Part shown: positions 1-11,100 of the stretch, in pieces
Layout: each line of letters begins with the position of its first letter
How positions within the stretch are numbered: the stretch's first letter is position 1
NCBI GenBank assembly: GCA_903824665.1
Contig: CAIJXT010000001.1
Span: forward strand, 1 to 64,000
Direction: 5' to 3'
DNA from: an uncultured Bacteroidota bacterium
Lineage (GTDB): Bacteria; Bacteroidota; Bacteroidia; Chitinophagales; Chitinophagaceae
Length of the DNA: 64,000 nucleotides
The notes under the pieces: model-generated
The model's database searches: none
Told to the model about the DNA's origin: nothing
What the model saw: only the letters and a program-made list of their open reading frames with translations
Position numbers and translations under genes: made by a program

Positions 1-566
1 GTAGAAGATGACGAAATGGTAGGGTCGCTGATATTGATGTTCATATTGACACCGGCACCGCCTACATTAAATGAAGCACCTACGCCACCTACAGCCGGAC
101 CGCCAGACTGTGTAACGGTAGTTTGGGTAACAGTAGTGCCACCCTGCATAGCTGGTGGGGGTGGTGGTGCAGGCTGGCCATAATGCATAACATATACATC
201 TGCCGGTGGTACATAGTTGGGAACAACCGGGGTAGCAGAGAAATAGCGCATTTTCAGATCGCCGTCCTTGGTGGTTTTAATTTTGTAGGTCACATCGGCA
301 AAAGCGTTGGTGCCGGGATCGACGGTTGGGATGTTTTTAGATATCTCTGGTTTGGAGGCATCTTCAAAAATGATCTTTACGGCGTATTGCGGCTGTGCCA
401 GCCCGTCGATACGCACATTGGTCATGGCCACATTGTTTTGTTTCTGGCCATTGAGTACGAGGTAGAATTTGTACCCGTCTTCTGAGAAGATAGTGAGACT
501 GCTCTGCGCGAAAGAGACAAAGGGGCAGAGAGCAATCAGCAACATTACAAATGATCTTAGTTTCAT
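1..566 (-). CDS. Secreted DUF4476-type protein, C-terminus cut by the window edge
   Basis: The reading frame starts at ATG 566 and runs off the left edge, so only about 188 residues are visible. The first 20 residues (MKLRSFVMLLIALCPFVSFA, then Q) form a clear signal peptide. The next stretch, SLTIFSEDGYKFYLVLNG followed by an asparagine-rich turn and V-R-I-D-G-L-A-Q, matches the N-terminal beta-domain of secreted Bacteroidota proteins that usually end in a DUF4476 domain. A proline run (PAPPPPP) near residue 140 leads into a low-complexity Gly/Thr/Val linker. The DUF4476 part itself would lie outside the window, so the family name rests on the N-terminus. The function of these proteins is unknown. 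Confidence 0.8.
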   Translation of the reverse strand, partial: MKLRSFVMLLIALCPFVSFAQSSLTIFSEDGYKFYLVLNGQKQNNVAMTNVRIDGLAQPQYAVKIIFEDASKPEISKNIPTVDPGTNAFADVTYKIKTTKDGDLKMRYFSATPVVPNYVPPADVYVMHYGQPAPPPPPAMQGGTTVTQTTVTQSGGPAVGGVGASFNVGGAGVNMNINISDPTISSSS

Positions 567-814
567 TTTTCCTGATTTGAGTGTAAAAGTAATATTTTTA
601 AAGTATGAAAATACAACAGCGTATTTCCCTATCGGGATACCGGTACAAATTTACTGCCGAAACCGGCCTGAAGGGATTCATTTCTGTTGCGAAAACGTGT
701 AAAGATGTTGCATTAGGTGCTTCGAACAACCGGTAGTACAGAGAACTGGCAAGATATCGGGGGGGAAATCGTAAATTTATCGGGCAGCCATTAATCCGTT
801 CGCTCCGTATTGTA

Positions 815-2095
815 ATGACAATATTATTAATACTTGTTTTTGTGGTGGGCTATTTTGCTATTACCACAGAGCACTTCATCAAGGTAAATAAGGCAGCAAC
901 AGCACTCATCACGGGTGTGCTGTGCTGGACCATATATATATGCTATACAGCCGAGAAGCATGTGGTGACGGAACACCTGGCGGAACAAATGGGCGAAATG
1001 GCGGGGATACTGTTCTTTCTGCTGGGTGCGATGACCATTGTGGAACTGATAGATGCGCATAATGGTTTTGATATCATAACACGCCGCATCACCCAAACCA
1101 ATAAACGAAAGTTGCTATGGATCATATCGCTGATCACCTTCTTTCTGTCGCCGATACTCGACAATCTTACGACGACCATAGTAATGGTATCGATGGTGCG
1201 GGTGCTGGTGCGGGAATCGGAAGACCGGTTGTTTTTTGTGGGCATGATCATTATAGCGGCCAATGCAGGCGGCGCATGGTCGCCGATAGGAGATGTAACT
1301 ACGACCATGCTGTGGATAGGCGGGCAGGTAACCGCGTATAATATCACTACCCAACTGCTGTTGCCGGCGCTTTTCTGCCTGTTGATACCGCTTACGATCA
1401 TTACACTACGTATGCATGGCACTGTGGAGCAACCGGAAATCAAGACCACACATAATAAAGAAATACTGCCCGCGGGGCATCAGAAGATCGTTTTTTTCAG
1501 TGGCGTGCTGATATTGTGCCTGGTGCCGGTGTTCAAAGCTGTGACCCATTTGCCACCATTCATGGGCGTACTGGTGGGTCTGGGTATCCTCTGGATCATC
1601 ACAGAGGTCATACATGTAAAAAAAGACGAGGCACACCGGCGCGAACTTTCGGTAGCATCGGCACTACAGAAAATAGATACGCCCAGCATATTGTTTTTTC
1701 TGGGCATACTGCTGAGCATTGCAGCACTGCAGGTATCGGGTCTGCTGGGGCAGGCAGCTAACTGGATGACAGCGGTGCTGCCCAACGAAAATGCGGTAGT
1801 GCTTTCGTTTGGCGTGTTGTCGTCGGTGATAGATAATGTGCCCTTGGTGGCGGCAGTACAGGGCATGTATAGTCTGGAGCAATACCCTACCGATCACTAT
1901 TTCTGGGAATTTCTGGCCTATGCCACCGGGTCTGGCGGCAGCGCACTGATCATTGGCTCGGCGGCAGGTGTTGCCGCGATGGGTCTGGAGTCTATCAGTT
2001 TTTTCTGGTACCTCAGGAAAATGACCATTCCTGCGCTATGTGGTTTTTTTGGCGGAGCAGGTGTATTTCTGCTACAACATTACCTGACACATTAA
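815..2095 (+). CDS. nhaD: NhaD-type sodium/proton antiporter
   Basis: A 426-residue polytopic inner-membrane protein with about eleven hydrophobic segments, in the ion transporter superfamily that also holds ArsB-like permeases. The two inverted-repeat halves are visible: each carries an Asp-Asn re-entrant motif, DNLTTT near residue 114 and DNVPLV near residue 348. The segment AGGAWSPIGDVTT after the first motif is typical of NhaD. It should expel Na+ or Li+ in exchange for protons and so serve pH and salt homeostasis. The gene stands alone: its upstream neighbour is divergent and its stop lies 13 bp from the stop of the convergent porP/sprF gene. The start at ATG 815 gives the expected N-terminal membrane helix. 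Family assignment is firm; ion preference is inferred. Confidence 0.93.
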   Translation: MTILLILVFVVGYFAITTEHFIKVNKAATALITGVLCWTIYICYTAEKHVVTEHLAEQMGEMAGILFFLLGAMTIVELIDAHNGFDIITRRITQTNKRKLLWIISLITFFLSPILDNLTTTIVMVSMVRVLVRESEDRLFFVGMIIIAANAGGAWSPIGDVTTTMLWIGGQVTAYNITTQLLLPALFCLLIPLTIITLRMHGTVEQPEIKTTHNKEILPAGHQKIVFFSGVLILCLVPVFKAVTHLPPFMGVLVGLGILWIITEVIHVKKDEAHRRELSVASALQKIDTPSILFFLGILLSIAALQVSGLLGQAANWMTAVLPNENAVVLSFGVLSSVIDNVPLVAAVQGMYSLEQYPTDHYFWEFLAYATGSGGSALIIGSAAGVAAMGLESISFFWYLRKMTIPALCGFFGGAGVFLLQHYLTH

Positions 2096-2108
2096 TACCA
2101 GCGATGCA

Positions 2109-3185
2109 TCAGAATTTGGGGCAAACCATTTTTTTGGCCATTCCCTTATCTGTAAAGTCGCCAGAGTGGAAGAGTGTTATTTCAAACCCGCCATTCATTT
2201 TGCTGGCATCCTTCAGCGTAGAAACGTTTACGTCGTAGCTGACACCGAGTGCCAGCTTGTTGTATTTTATCCGAACTACGGGAATTGCCGCATCGCCATA
2301 ACGATAAAAAGCGCCGCCGGTGAGTGTGAACGATTTGCCTTCGGTCAGCGCGCGGGTCCAACTTACGAGGCCGCCGGCAACAATTTCTTTATATGTACCC
2401 TGCATAGCTGCATTGACCTGCAACTGTACCAATACATCCTCGGTAACACCCATCCCCATAGCAGCGTTGGCATTAAAGCGCATGTTCTGGGTTACCCCTT
2501 CGACCTGGTAATAGGAAAATTTGGGCTGTGTGAAGTGATAGCCCGATACACCAATGACATAGGTAACATTATTGGCATCGCCTGCACTGGTGTTGTAGTT
2601 GATACCGGCACCCAGATCCCAGAACGACATTTTGGCGTTTGGGATGTTCTCGAGCGAGGGAAGATTCATATCGAATCTGCCGCCCTGAAACTGGTTGTTG
2701 AAGGTGGCCTTGGAAGGGTCGAAACTGTATTGCAAATGGCCACCGGTAAAGCCTACAGAGAGGTATGAATTGTGGTCTACATTCATGCACTTATTGTAGT
2801 TGACCGCGGGATAAATGCCTGTGATGCGCTGATCAATGCTGCCTGCCTTGTCTGAAAAGCCGAGTACGCCAAAACTGAAAAAGTCATTGGACATCTCGCT
2901 GATAGCCACCCTGCCCTCACCGCTCACAAGTTTCGTCTCGAAAGGGTGGCTGATGGTACTCCACTGATTGCGATAATACACCCCTATCTTGTAATCGTCT
3001 GAAAAAACACCGGTCAGAGCCGGATTACGGAGTATGGATGTTTCGTAAAACTGAGAAAAGTGAATATCGGCCTGGGCATGTGCCTGCCCGGCACCTACCA
3101 GCAAAGACCACCCCACCAGCAGCACTGCAGCCAGCCGGCAAACCGGACTATTCTGCTCCTTTCTACACAATCGAAATATTTTCAT
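2109..3185 (-). CDS. PorP/SprF family type IX secretion outer-membrane protein
   Basis: A 358-residue outer-membrane barrel of the PorP/SprF family. A basic N-terminus and hydrophobic stretch end at AHA-Q near residue 39 (signal peptide). The mature start, with DIHFSQFYETSILRNPALTG, is the diagnostic PorP/SprF signature, followed by YYRNQW near residue 72. In Flavobacterium johnsoniae SprF is needed to deliver the giant adhesin SprB, a cargo with a type B sorting domain. Here the start codon lies only 11 bp behind the stop of a 1524-aa PKD protein with a type B domain, so the two are surely co-transcribed and this protein is probably its dedicated export or anchoring partner. Whether it also serves the two paralogous giants upstream cannot be told from sequence. 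Confidence 0.95.
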   Translation of the reverse strand: MKIFRLCRKEQNSPVCRLAAVLLVGWSLLVGAGQAHAQADIHFSQFYETSILRNPALTGVFSDDYKIGVYYRNQWSTISHPFETKLVSGEGRVAISEMSNDFFSFGVLGFSDKAGSIDQRITGIYPAVNYNKCMNVDHNSYLSVGFTGGHLQYSFDPSKATFNNQFQGGRFDMNLPSLENIPNAKMSFWDLGAGINYNTSAGDANNVTYVIGVSGYHFTQPKFSYYQVEGVTQNMRFNANAAMGMGVTEDVLVQLQVNAAMQGTYKEIVAGGLVSWTRALTEGKSFTLTGGAFYRYGDAAIPVVRIKYNKLALGVSYDVNVSTLKDASKMNGGFEITLFHSGDFTDKGMAKKMVCPKF

Positions 3186-3195
3186 GACAGCACAT

Positions 3196-6100
3196 TTACC
3201 TGATTATAGTTACGTCTCCTTTTATAGTTATTTCTTCACCCGTATAGCAAAGTGCTTCCATTATGTAAACATACACATCCGGATGCGGAATATCTCCCTT
3301 GTAGGTTCCATCCCATGCACTGGCGACATCGTTGAGGTTTATCCCTTCGCGCTCGAACAGCATTTCGCCCCAGCGGTTGTAAATACGGAAAGTACGAATA
3401 ACTTTCACACCAATACCTCTTGGATAAAAGACATCGTTCTGTCCGTCGCCGTTTGGTGTAAAGGCATTAGGAATGAATATCTGACTATTGTCGCAGAATA
3501 GTTTTATGGTTACCGAGTCTGAAGATCTGCAGCCATGTGGCGAAACCACATCCACATTGTAGGTGGTCATTACGGTCATGCTGGCAACAGGGTTGGGGCA
3601 ATCTATGCAACTAAGCGTTTCGGACGGCGACCACATGTAGCTGGCAATGTCGGTACCGGTAGCATTGAGCTGGGCAGTAGAGCCCGCTACCAGACGCTGG
3701 TCCGGGCCTGCATCAACAGACGGTATCGGGTAAATCGTCACTAGTACGGTGTTGGTATCTGCGATACAGCCTGCGAGTTTTGCAACCACTGTGTACAGGG
3801 TTGTGTAGTTGGGCGTAGCGATTGGATTGTAGATGGTAGGATTATTGAGCCCGGTAGAGGGGATCCATAAATAGGTAGTACCACCCGTATCGAACAGCTG
3901 TACAGAAACACCCTGACATACGGCAGTGTCGCCCCAGGCTCTGCTATCGGTATGTGTGCGGAGACCCACGGTAACGGTAGCCGTATCTATGCAGCCATTT
4001 TTGTCGGCGCCGGTGACTGTATAAGTCGTTACCACAGTTGGGGTTGCATTGGTTGGGTTGCAGGCGGTGCAGCTGAGTGTCGATGGCGGGTCCCAGGTAT
4101 AAGTGAGGGCACCATAGCCGAAAAGCGTAGCCGGATCGCCCACACAAACAATCGTATCTGGACTGGCAGTAACTATGGGCGGCGGGTCTATTATTATATC
4201 TCCGGTTGCAATACCTACACAACCCCAGCCATTGGTTACTTTCAGAATTATGGGGTAGGTTCCGGGAGTGTTGATGGTATGAGCGGGTGATGTAAGCGTG
4301 CTGGTGAGGCCGTCGTAAGTCCAGTCCCAGTTGGTGATAGGCGACCAGTAGGTGCTGGAAGAGTCTATGAGATTAAACTCCATGCCTATACAAACGGGAT
4401 TGGGGAATGTGGTAAACTTAGGGAAAACGGCATCGACCTTGATTGTATCTAGTCCTACACTTGATGCCTGGCAGCCGGAATTATCGCTGAGGAGCAACTT
4501 GGGAACATAGGCACCAGGAGTGGTGTAAGTATGGGATATCGTGTCGAGATAAGAGGTTGTACTGGTAACCCCGTCTGAGAAGTCCCAGGTGATGAAGGGC
4601 ACATTGCTGAGGGTGGCTACAAAATGCACCGTAAGCGGCGCGCAGCCCTGCAAGGGTGAATAGGAGAAGGCCCCGGCATAGCCAAATATGTTTACATAAC
4701 GTTCCATGGTGTCCTTACAGCCATGTACGTTTGTGGCTATCAGCTGGACTGTATACAAGTTGGGTACGATGTATAAATTGGATGGGTTGGTTACAATCGA
4801 GAATGAGCCATCGCCCAGATCCCAGTTGTATGTTGTAGCTCCTGTGCTGGTATTGGTGAAGTTCACCGTAAGTGGTGGGCAAACAGATACCGAATCACTC
4901 ATTGTAAAATTGGCAGCAGGGCGTGTAACATTGATGTATGCCGTGTATGTAGTGTCGTCGGTACAGCCGTGGGTGTCAGTGATGGTCAGCTTTACGTTGT
5001 AGGAGCCCACTGCACTATATGTATGCGAGGGCGAGGCAAGTGTTGACGAGCCACCATCGCCGAAGTCCCAGATCGATGAGGCCAGACTGGGTGTGGTATT
5101 GGTGAAGGTAACCGGTGCCCCAATGCATGGATAGATGTTGCTTGCCACAAAAGAAGCAACAGGCTTGTACACAGTGACCGTTCGGGGGAAGGAGTCGACG
5201 CAGCCGATATTATCTGTAACCCTGTGCCACACAGTGAAAGAGCCCGCTGTATTGTAAACATGCGATACAGGGTTTCCGCTGGCGCTGGTAGCATCGCCGA
5301 AACGCCAGAAATGTGCAGCCAGTGATGTACCTGAAACCGCGGTGCTGGCATCGGTAAACGTGACATTAAGTGGTGCACAACCGGTGAGTGGTGTAGCATT
5401 AAAATTCACATTGGGCGAGCCGACGCGAATGTAGTTGGGCTTGTGGATGGTATCGAGACAACCATTCACATTGCGAATGACGAGACTAACAGAATGGTAT
5501 CCGGTATCGGTAAAAGCTGAGAAGTTTCGTATGTAAGTAGTGTTGGTAGCCCCCGGAACGGTGACACCATCGAGTCGCCAGTAATAATTGGTTACATATC
5601 CGGGCAGTGTGGTGGTAGAGGTAAAAGTAATGGACTGCCCCCTGCAAATAGCCGTGCTGCTGGCAGTGAAGTCGGGAATGGGCCCAGCCAGTATAATGGT
5701 TTTGAAAGCAGTATCGCGGCATCCGCTGGCTGCATTATAGGTGGCAAGCCGCACCACATACGTACCCGTAGCCGGATAGTTATGTATCGGGTCATCGAGC
5801 GTTGATGTGTTACCATCTCCAAAAATCCATTCGTGCGAATCATCGCCGAGGGATAGGTTTGTGAATTTCACCCTTGTGCGCGGTGAACAATAAATGCTGT
5901 CGCCGATGATGGATTTGGGTGAATCGATCGTGATGTAATCCGTAATGGTATATGGTAATCCCGGACAACCTCTATAATAAGGTGTAACAGTTACGTCAAA
6001 TATACCCGGAACAGTGTATACATGTGCAACCGGCATGGGCGGCGCCGAGGTATCATATATGATACCGCCAGCATCGCCAAAATTCCAGTGGTATTCATCT

Positions 6101-7770
6101 ACCGGGCCATTGACAATTGTTACTGTAAATATGATGGGGGTATGTGCACCATAACATGCGCGGAGGGGCGAGGCAGTAAATGTAACCTCCGGAGGTTCGC
6201 CCACCTCAATTACCACTACGTCTGTTACGGGGCATCCATTGGCGGTTACGGCATTTACAGTTGCGGTGTAAATACCGACGGCAGTATAGGTGTGGGTTGG
6301 TGTGGCACCCGACCCGGGAGCAGCGCCATCACCGAAATCCCAGGACCAGGTAGTAATTGGTAAGGGGTAGGGATATGTGCCCGGTGCAGGAATATGCGTA
6401 TACGCATTTCCGCCAAAAGTTACAGTGAGGGGAACACAGCCTTCGTCGGGCGAACCAAACGCCTGAAAGTCGAGGTCATAGAGTGTATCTGTTTTGGTTA
6501 CGGTATCGCGGCATCCCGTCAGCGGGTTCACCTCTATCATCCGTATGGTTTTAATACCATTGGTGCCGTAAGTATGTGTTACCGGATTTCCGGTTAGTGT
6601 CACACCGCCTTCGAGCAGCCATGTATACAGTGTGCCGGCCGGGCCGGTACCGGTATAGGTAATCGATTCGGGTGCGGGACATGGATGCACCGGAGCTATT
6701 GTGAAATCGGAGGATGGACCAGGTAAGATCACAATGGTATGTGCAACACTGTGTGAACAGGGTGGATTGGTGATGGTAAGCGTTACCGTATAGGTGCCGG
6801 GTGCTGAGTAGGTGTGGGTGCCATGGTAGGCAGAAGATATGCCGCCGTCGCCAAATGTCCAGGAAGTGCCTGTGTGAGGTGTGCTGGTATTGGTGAATGT
6901 AACCGGTGCAAAAACACATGCTGTATCCGGATGGGTAAAAGAAGCTGCGATCGTACCAATGTTCACACCTCGGGTTGTAGTGCTGGTACAGCCGTTACCA
7001 TCGGTAACGGTAAGTGTCATTGTATAAAAGCCGGTGGCGGTGTAGGTGTGCGATGGGGATGGGCCGGTGCCGGTGCCGCCGTCGCCAAAACCCCAGGAAT
7101 AACTGATGGGGCTTACACCGGAGGAAGATGTACCGGAAAATGAAATAGTTGCCGGCGGATTGCAAGCTCCGGAAGGACCGGTGATAATCGCAACGGGTGG
7201 AACGGAAACCTCAACAAACAAAGTGCGAACCAGCGATGCAACACAGTTAGTTGTAGTATTTGTGACGTATAAAGTAGTTGTGTAATGCCCGGGTGCACCA
7301 TAGGAATGGGATACCGGAGATCCGGAATCTGTACCACCGTCGCCAAAAGCCCAGGTGTAGGTCATGGCTCCTGCTGCGCCGGGTGTACTGGTACTTGTAA
7401 ATGTGACGGGTGTACCGGGACAAACCGTGGTATCGCTGGCAACAAAACTCACAGTAGGTGGCGGAAATACCGTTATGGTCATGGTGTGCGTACTCACAGA
7501 CGAGCCATTTGTTGCTGTAAGTGTAACCAGATGCGTACCGGGTGTTGTAAAACTTGTAGATGGGTTGGTATAAATGGATGAACCGGTAGTGCCAAAAGTC
7601 CATGAATAGGTTGTACCTGCCGGACCCGTGGTAGTATTGGTGAAACTAACCAGCAATGGAGCGCAACCAGAGGTGGTGCTGGCTGTAAATCCGGCTGTTA
7701 GTTGCGCATGCGCGATATTGCCGGCAAGCAACAACAACAGAAAAAATAAAATCCGGGGGTATGGTTTCAT
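3196..7770 (-). CDS. Giant PKD-repeat surface protein with type B T9SS sorting domain (copy 1)
   Basis: A 1524-residue secreted protein. ATG 7770 begins a good signal peptide (MKPYPRILFFLLLLLAGNIA, then HAQ); an in-frame ATG at 7794 is less likely. The mature part is a chain of about 14 PKD-like modules of 80-100 residues, recognisable by a Trp-x-Phe-Gly-Asp-Gly core and a following G-x-Y-x-V-x-L strand. Three shorter Ig-like modules follow; the first and third carry a C-x2-C pair (LSCTACNP, LSCIDCPNP). The last ~95 residues are a gliding-motility-associated type B sorting domain (IPNAFTPNGDGQNDVF, IYNRWGEMLF, WDGTYKG). It is exported through the type IX machinery and probably acts as an extended adhesin or motility stalk. 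Copy 2, just upstream, is its closest relative. Co-transcribed with porP/sprF. Confidence 0.95.
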   Translation of the reverse strand: MKPYPRILFFLLLLLAGNIAHAQLTAGFTASTTSGCAPLLVSFTNTTTGPAGTTYSWTFGTTGSSIYTNPSTSFTTPGTHLVTLTATNGSSVSTHTMTITVFPPPTVSFVASDTTVCPGTPVTFTSTSTPGAAGAMTYTWAFGDGGTDSGSPVSHSYGAPGHYTTTLYVTNTTTNCVASLVRTLFVEVSVPPVAIITGPSGACNPPATISFSGTSSSGVSPISYSWGFGDGGTGTGPSPSHTYTATGFYTMTLTVTDGNGCTSTTTRGVNIGTIAASFTHPDTACVFAPVTFTNTSTPHTGTSWTFGDGGISSAYHGTHTYSAPGTYTVTLTITNPPCSHSVAHTIVILPGPSSDFTIAPVHPCPAPESITYTGTGPAGTLYTWLLEGGVTLTGNPVTHTYGTNGIKTIRMIEVNPLTGCRDTVTKTDTLYDLDFQAFGSPDEGCVPLTVTFGGNAYTHIPAPGTYPYPLPITTWSWDFGDGAAPGSGATPTHTYTAVGIYTATVNAVTANGCPVTDVVVIEVGEPPEVTFTASPLRACYGAHTPIIFTVTIVNGPVDEYHWNFGDAGGIIYDTSAPPMPVAHVYTVPGIFDVTVTPYYRGCPGLPYTITDYITIDSPKSIIGDSIYCSPRTRVKFTNLSLGDDSHEWIFGDGNTSTLDDPIHNYPATGTYVVRLATYNAASGCRDTAFKTIILAGPIPDFTASSTAICRGQSITFTSTTTLPGYVTNYYWRLDGVTVPGATNTTYIRNFSAFTDTGYHSVSLVIRNVNGCLDTIHKPNYIRVGSPNVNFNATPLTGCAPLNVTFTDASTAVSGTSLAAHFWRFGDATSASGNPVSHVYNTAGSFTVWHRVTDNIGCVDSFPRTVTVYKPVASFVASNIYPCIGAPVTFTNTTPSLASSIWDFGDGGSSTLASPSHTYSAVGSYNVKLTITDTHGCTDDTTYTAYINVTRPAANFTMSDSVSVCPPLTVNFTNTSTGATTYNWDLGDGSFSIVTNPSNLYIVPNLYTVQLIATNVHGCKDTMERYVNIFGYAGAFSYSPLQGCAPLTVHFVATLSNVPFITWDFSDGVTSTTSYLDTISHTYTTPGAYVPKLLLSDNSGCQASSVGLDTIKVDAVFPKFTTFPNPVCIGMEFNLIDSSSTYWSPITNWDWTYDGLTSTLTSPAHTINTPGTYPIILKVTNGWGCVGIATGDIIIDPPPIVTASPDTIVCVGDPATLFGYGALTYTWDPPSTLSCTACNPTNATPTVVTTYTVTGADKNGCIDTATVTVGLRTHTDSRAWGDTAVCQGVSVQLFDTGGTTYLWIPSTGLNNPTIYNPIATPNYTTLYTVVAKLAGCIADTNTVLVTIYPIPSVDAGPDQRLVAGSTAQLNATGTDIASYMWSPSETLSCIDCPNPVASMTVMTTYNVDVVSPHGCRSSDSVTIKLFCDNSQIFIPNAFTPNGDGQNDVFYPRGIGVKVIRTFRIYNRWGEMLFEREGINLNDVASAWDGTYKGDIPHPDVYVYIMEALCYTGEEITIKGDVTIIR

Positions 7771-8124
7771 TGTATTCAGTATTAAATTATTCATTTAAAT
7801 GAGTAGAAACTAAAGATAACAATCTTTTACAAATTGTTGCCGTCATACTTCGCAAGTGCGCATATTTTTTAATATCTGCATTTAAACTGCCGATAAATGA
7901 TGTTTTTATAAATTGGTTTTGTTCGCTTCTATCCGCTTTTTTTTTCGTTTCGGTCTCAACATTTTTTCTGTGTCCGCATTTATTACAACAAGCACAACCA
8001 CCTGTTTCTTGTTTTGTAACCCATTCTGAAACCGATCTCACTTTCCATTGGGCAACGTTGGCTGATGAAAAAGGATATCGGAGTAAAATCCAATATCCTT
8101 TTTCATATCTCTGCCTATCATAGT
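7771..8124. other. Intergenic gap between PKD copies 2 and 1
   Basis: About 350 bp without a convincing gene. It holds the terminator of copy 2 (8065-8106) and, nearer copy 1, the minus-strand element TATCTTTA about 40 bp before the start, which matches seven of eight positions of the Bacteroidota -7 box. A minus-strand frame of 84 codons with several cysteines crosses the gap but overlaps the copy 1 start region and has no recognisable domain; I treat it as chance. Confidence 0.5.
8065..8106 (-). terminator. Hairpin terminator after PKD copy 2
   Basis: A 14-bp perfect stem (8065-8078 with 8093-8106), extended by an inner GGA/TCC pair, lies 19 bp beyond the stop of PKD copy 2. The arms carry A/T runs, so it may work in both directions, but only the minus-strand gene needs it. 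It separates copy 2 from copy 1 transcriptionally. Confidence 0.75.
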
Positions 8125-11100
8125 CTATTTGATAATTGTTACATCACCTTTGATTGATATGTCCTCCCCGGTATAGCAGACCGCCTCTATAACATAAACA
8201 TATACATCCGGGTGCGGACTATCGCCTTTGTAAGTACCGTCCCATGCATTTGCAGCATCATTCAGGCTTATCCCTTCCCGCTCAAACAACATTTCGCCCC
8301 ATCTGTTATAAATCCTGAATGTCTTGATCACTTTCACACCGATACCACGGGGATAAAACACGTCATTCTGCCCGTCGCCGTTGGGCGTAAAGGCATTGGG
8401 CACAAAAACCTGGCTGTTGTCGCAGTACAATAGGATTTTGACCGAGTCTGACGATTTGCACCCCCGATCTGACGTCACATCCACATTGTAAGTAGTCATT
8501 ACAGTCATACTCGCTACCGGATTATAGCAGTCGGTACAATTCAGCGTTTCGCCCGGCCACCATTTATAAGTTGCGATATCGGTACCGGTTGCCTGCAGTT
8601 GAGCAGTAGAGCCCGCCAACAGACGCTGATCGGGTCCTGCATCCACAGTAGGCAATGGCCATATCACTAATGTTACATAGTTGGTATCCGGAATACAGCC
8701 ACCCAGCCGTGCTATCACAGTATAAATTACTGTATAAGGAGGTGTAGCAATTGGGTCGGAGATCGTGTTACTGCTGAGCCCGGTAGGCGGCAGCCAGAGG
8801 TAGGTGTGCCCTCCTGTGTCATACAACTTCACCGGTGTTCCGGCACAAACAGCAGTATCACCCCAGGCATTGCTTATGGTATGTGTGCGCAAGCCCACTG
8901 TTACTGTTGCAGAATCTTTACATCCATTGTGATCAGTACCCATAACTGTGTAGGTGGTAATCACTGCCGGTGTGGCGTTTGTGGGATTGCATGCGGTACA
9001 ACTCAATGTTGCCGGAGGTGTCCATGTGTAAGTCTGTGCGCCATAACCGGTAAGCACTGCCGGGTCGCCAACGCACACTATGGTATCGGGGCTAGCTGTT
9101 ACATCAGGTGGCGGGTCTACGACAATGTCTTTTGTCATGGTACCAATACATCCCCAACCATTCACCACCAGTAACGTAATAGGGTACGTACCCGGTGTAT
9201 TGATGGTGTGCGTTGGTGCCTGCAGATTGCTGGTATTGCCGTCGTAAGTCCAGGTCCAGGTGGTAATGGGTGACCAGTAAGTTGTTGAAGAGTCTGTGAA
9301 GGTGAACTCTACACCAATACAAACCGGGCTTGGCGCTGTTGTGAATTTAGTATTTACGGCATCTACTTTAATGGTATCAATGCCCACGCTAGAGGTCTGA
9401 CATCCGGTATTATCGCTCAGTACAAGCTTTGGTACATAAGCGCCGGGAGTAGAGTAGATGTGTGTGATGGTATCGGAGTAAGTAACTGACGCGGTACTGC
9501 CATCAGAAAAGTCCCAGGTGATATTGGGCACATTGCTGAGCGTGGCAACAAAATGCACTGCAAGCGGGGAGCACCCCTGTAATGGGGTATACGTAAAGGC
9601 TCCGGCATAACCGAAAATGTTTACTGGCTTGGAAAGTGTATCCTTGCAGCCATATACGCTGGTGGCTATCAGGCGTACATTATACAATCCGGACAATACA
9701 TACAGATTGCTTGGAGATGGTGCCGTTGAAAATCCGCCGTCGCCAAAAGCCCAGTCATACGTTGTAGCTCCGGTGGTGGTATTGGTAAAGTTGACCAGCA
9801 GCGGCGGACAAACAGATGCCGAGTCGCTCATCGTAAAATTGGCATTCGGTACTGCAACATTGATATACGATATGTAAGTAACCTCATTAGTACATCCATT
9901 TCCATCAGTAACCGTCAACTTCACAGAATATGTTCCATAAGTGCTATAAGTATGTACCGGCGATGTTGTTGTGGATGTATTACCGTCGCCAAAATCCCAG
10001 ACACTACTTACTATACCGCCGGTAGAAGTATTGGTAAATGTAATAGGAATATTGAGGCAGGGGTGGGTATTGCTGGCACTGAATGATGCGACAGGATCAA
10101 ACACTGTGATATATGCCGGTTTTACGACTGTATCTTTACATCCTATATTATCGGTTACGATCTCTGTAACAGTGAATGTGCCGCCAACAGTGTAGGTATG
10201 AGATATTGCCGTTGTACCCACTGTTGCGACTGCACCATCTCCGAATGCCCATTCGTATGTAGACAGGGATGTACCAGTAGCTGCACTGCTGCCATCGGTA
10301 AATAGAACGGTGAGCGGTTTGCAACCGGAAACAGGAGAGCCGGTGAAATTTGGTGTTGGCTTACCTACCAGAATGTAGTTGTTTTTTACAACACTGTCGA
10401 TACAGCCGTTCTGATCGGTGATCTGCAATTTTATTGTGTGCCAGCCCGGAACATAAAATGTGTCTGTGAATGCGGGCGTATTGTTTACACCAAAACCATC
10501 GATAGACCAGGCGTAGGTACCGGGTACACTTCCCGTATATGACGATAAAAATGTGACTGACTCATATTTGCAGATAACCGTATCGCTGGCAGTAAAATTG
10601 GGAACTGCCGGAATGAGATTAATAGAAAAAAAGTCTGTGTCCCTGCAACCACTTGCTGCATTGTAAGTAGCCAATGTGACATTATATGTTGTCAGTGCCG
10701 GGTAGTCATGTATCGGGTTATCGGCAGTGGAGGTAAATCCATCTCCGAAAATCCAGAGATGTGTATCATCTCCGAGCGAGCTATCTCCGAATACAACCCT
10801 GTTTCGCGGGTTGCAGAGCACATCGGCAGCGATGATCGCCATTGGCGAATCGACCGTGACATAATCTGTTATTGAATACGGAGCGCCGGGACATCCCCGG
10901 TAATATGGTATAACCTCGACGGTGAAAAAGCCCGGAAGTAAAAAAGTATGCGTTACATAGGCACTGGCCGGGCTATCAATCATACCACCACCATCTCCGA
11001 AATCCCAGCGATATTCGTCAACCGGCCCAACCGTTATAGTAGGGGTAAAAGTAACCGGTATATGATCTCCATAGCAAACGTGCAACGGCGCTCCCGTGAA

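Noticed and set aside
7787-8041. An 84-codon minus-strand frame with several cysteines between PKD copies 2 and 1
   Set aside because: It overlaps the promoter and start region of copy 1 and has no recognisable domain; the C-x-C-C pattern alone is weak.
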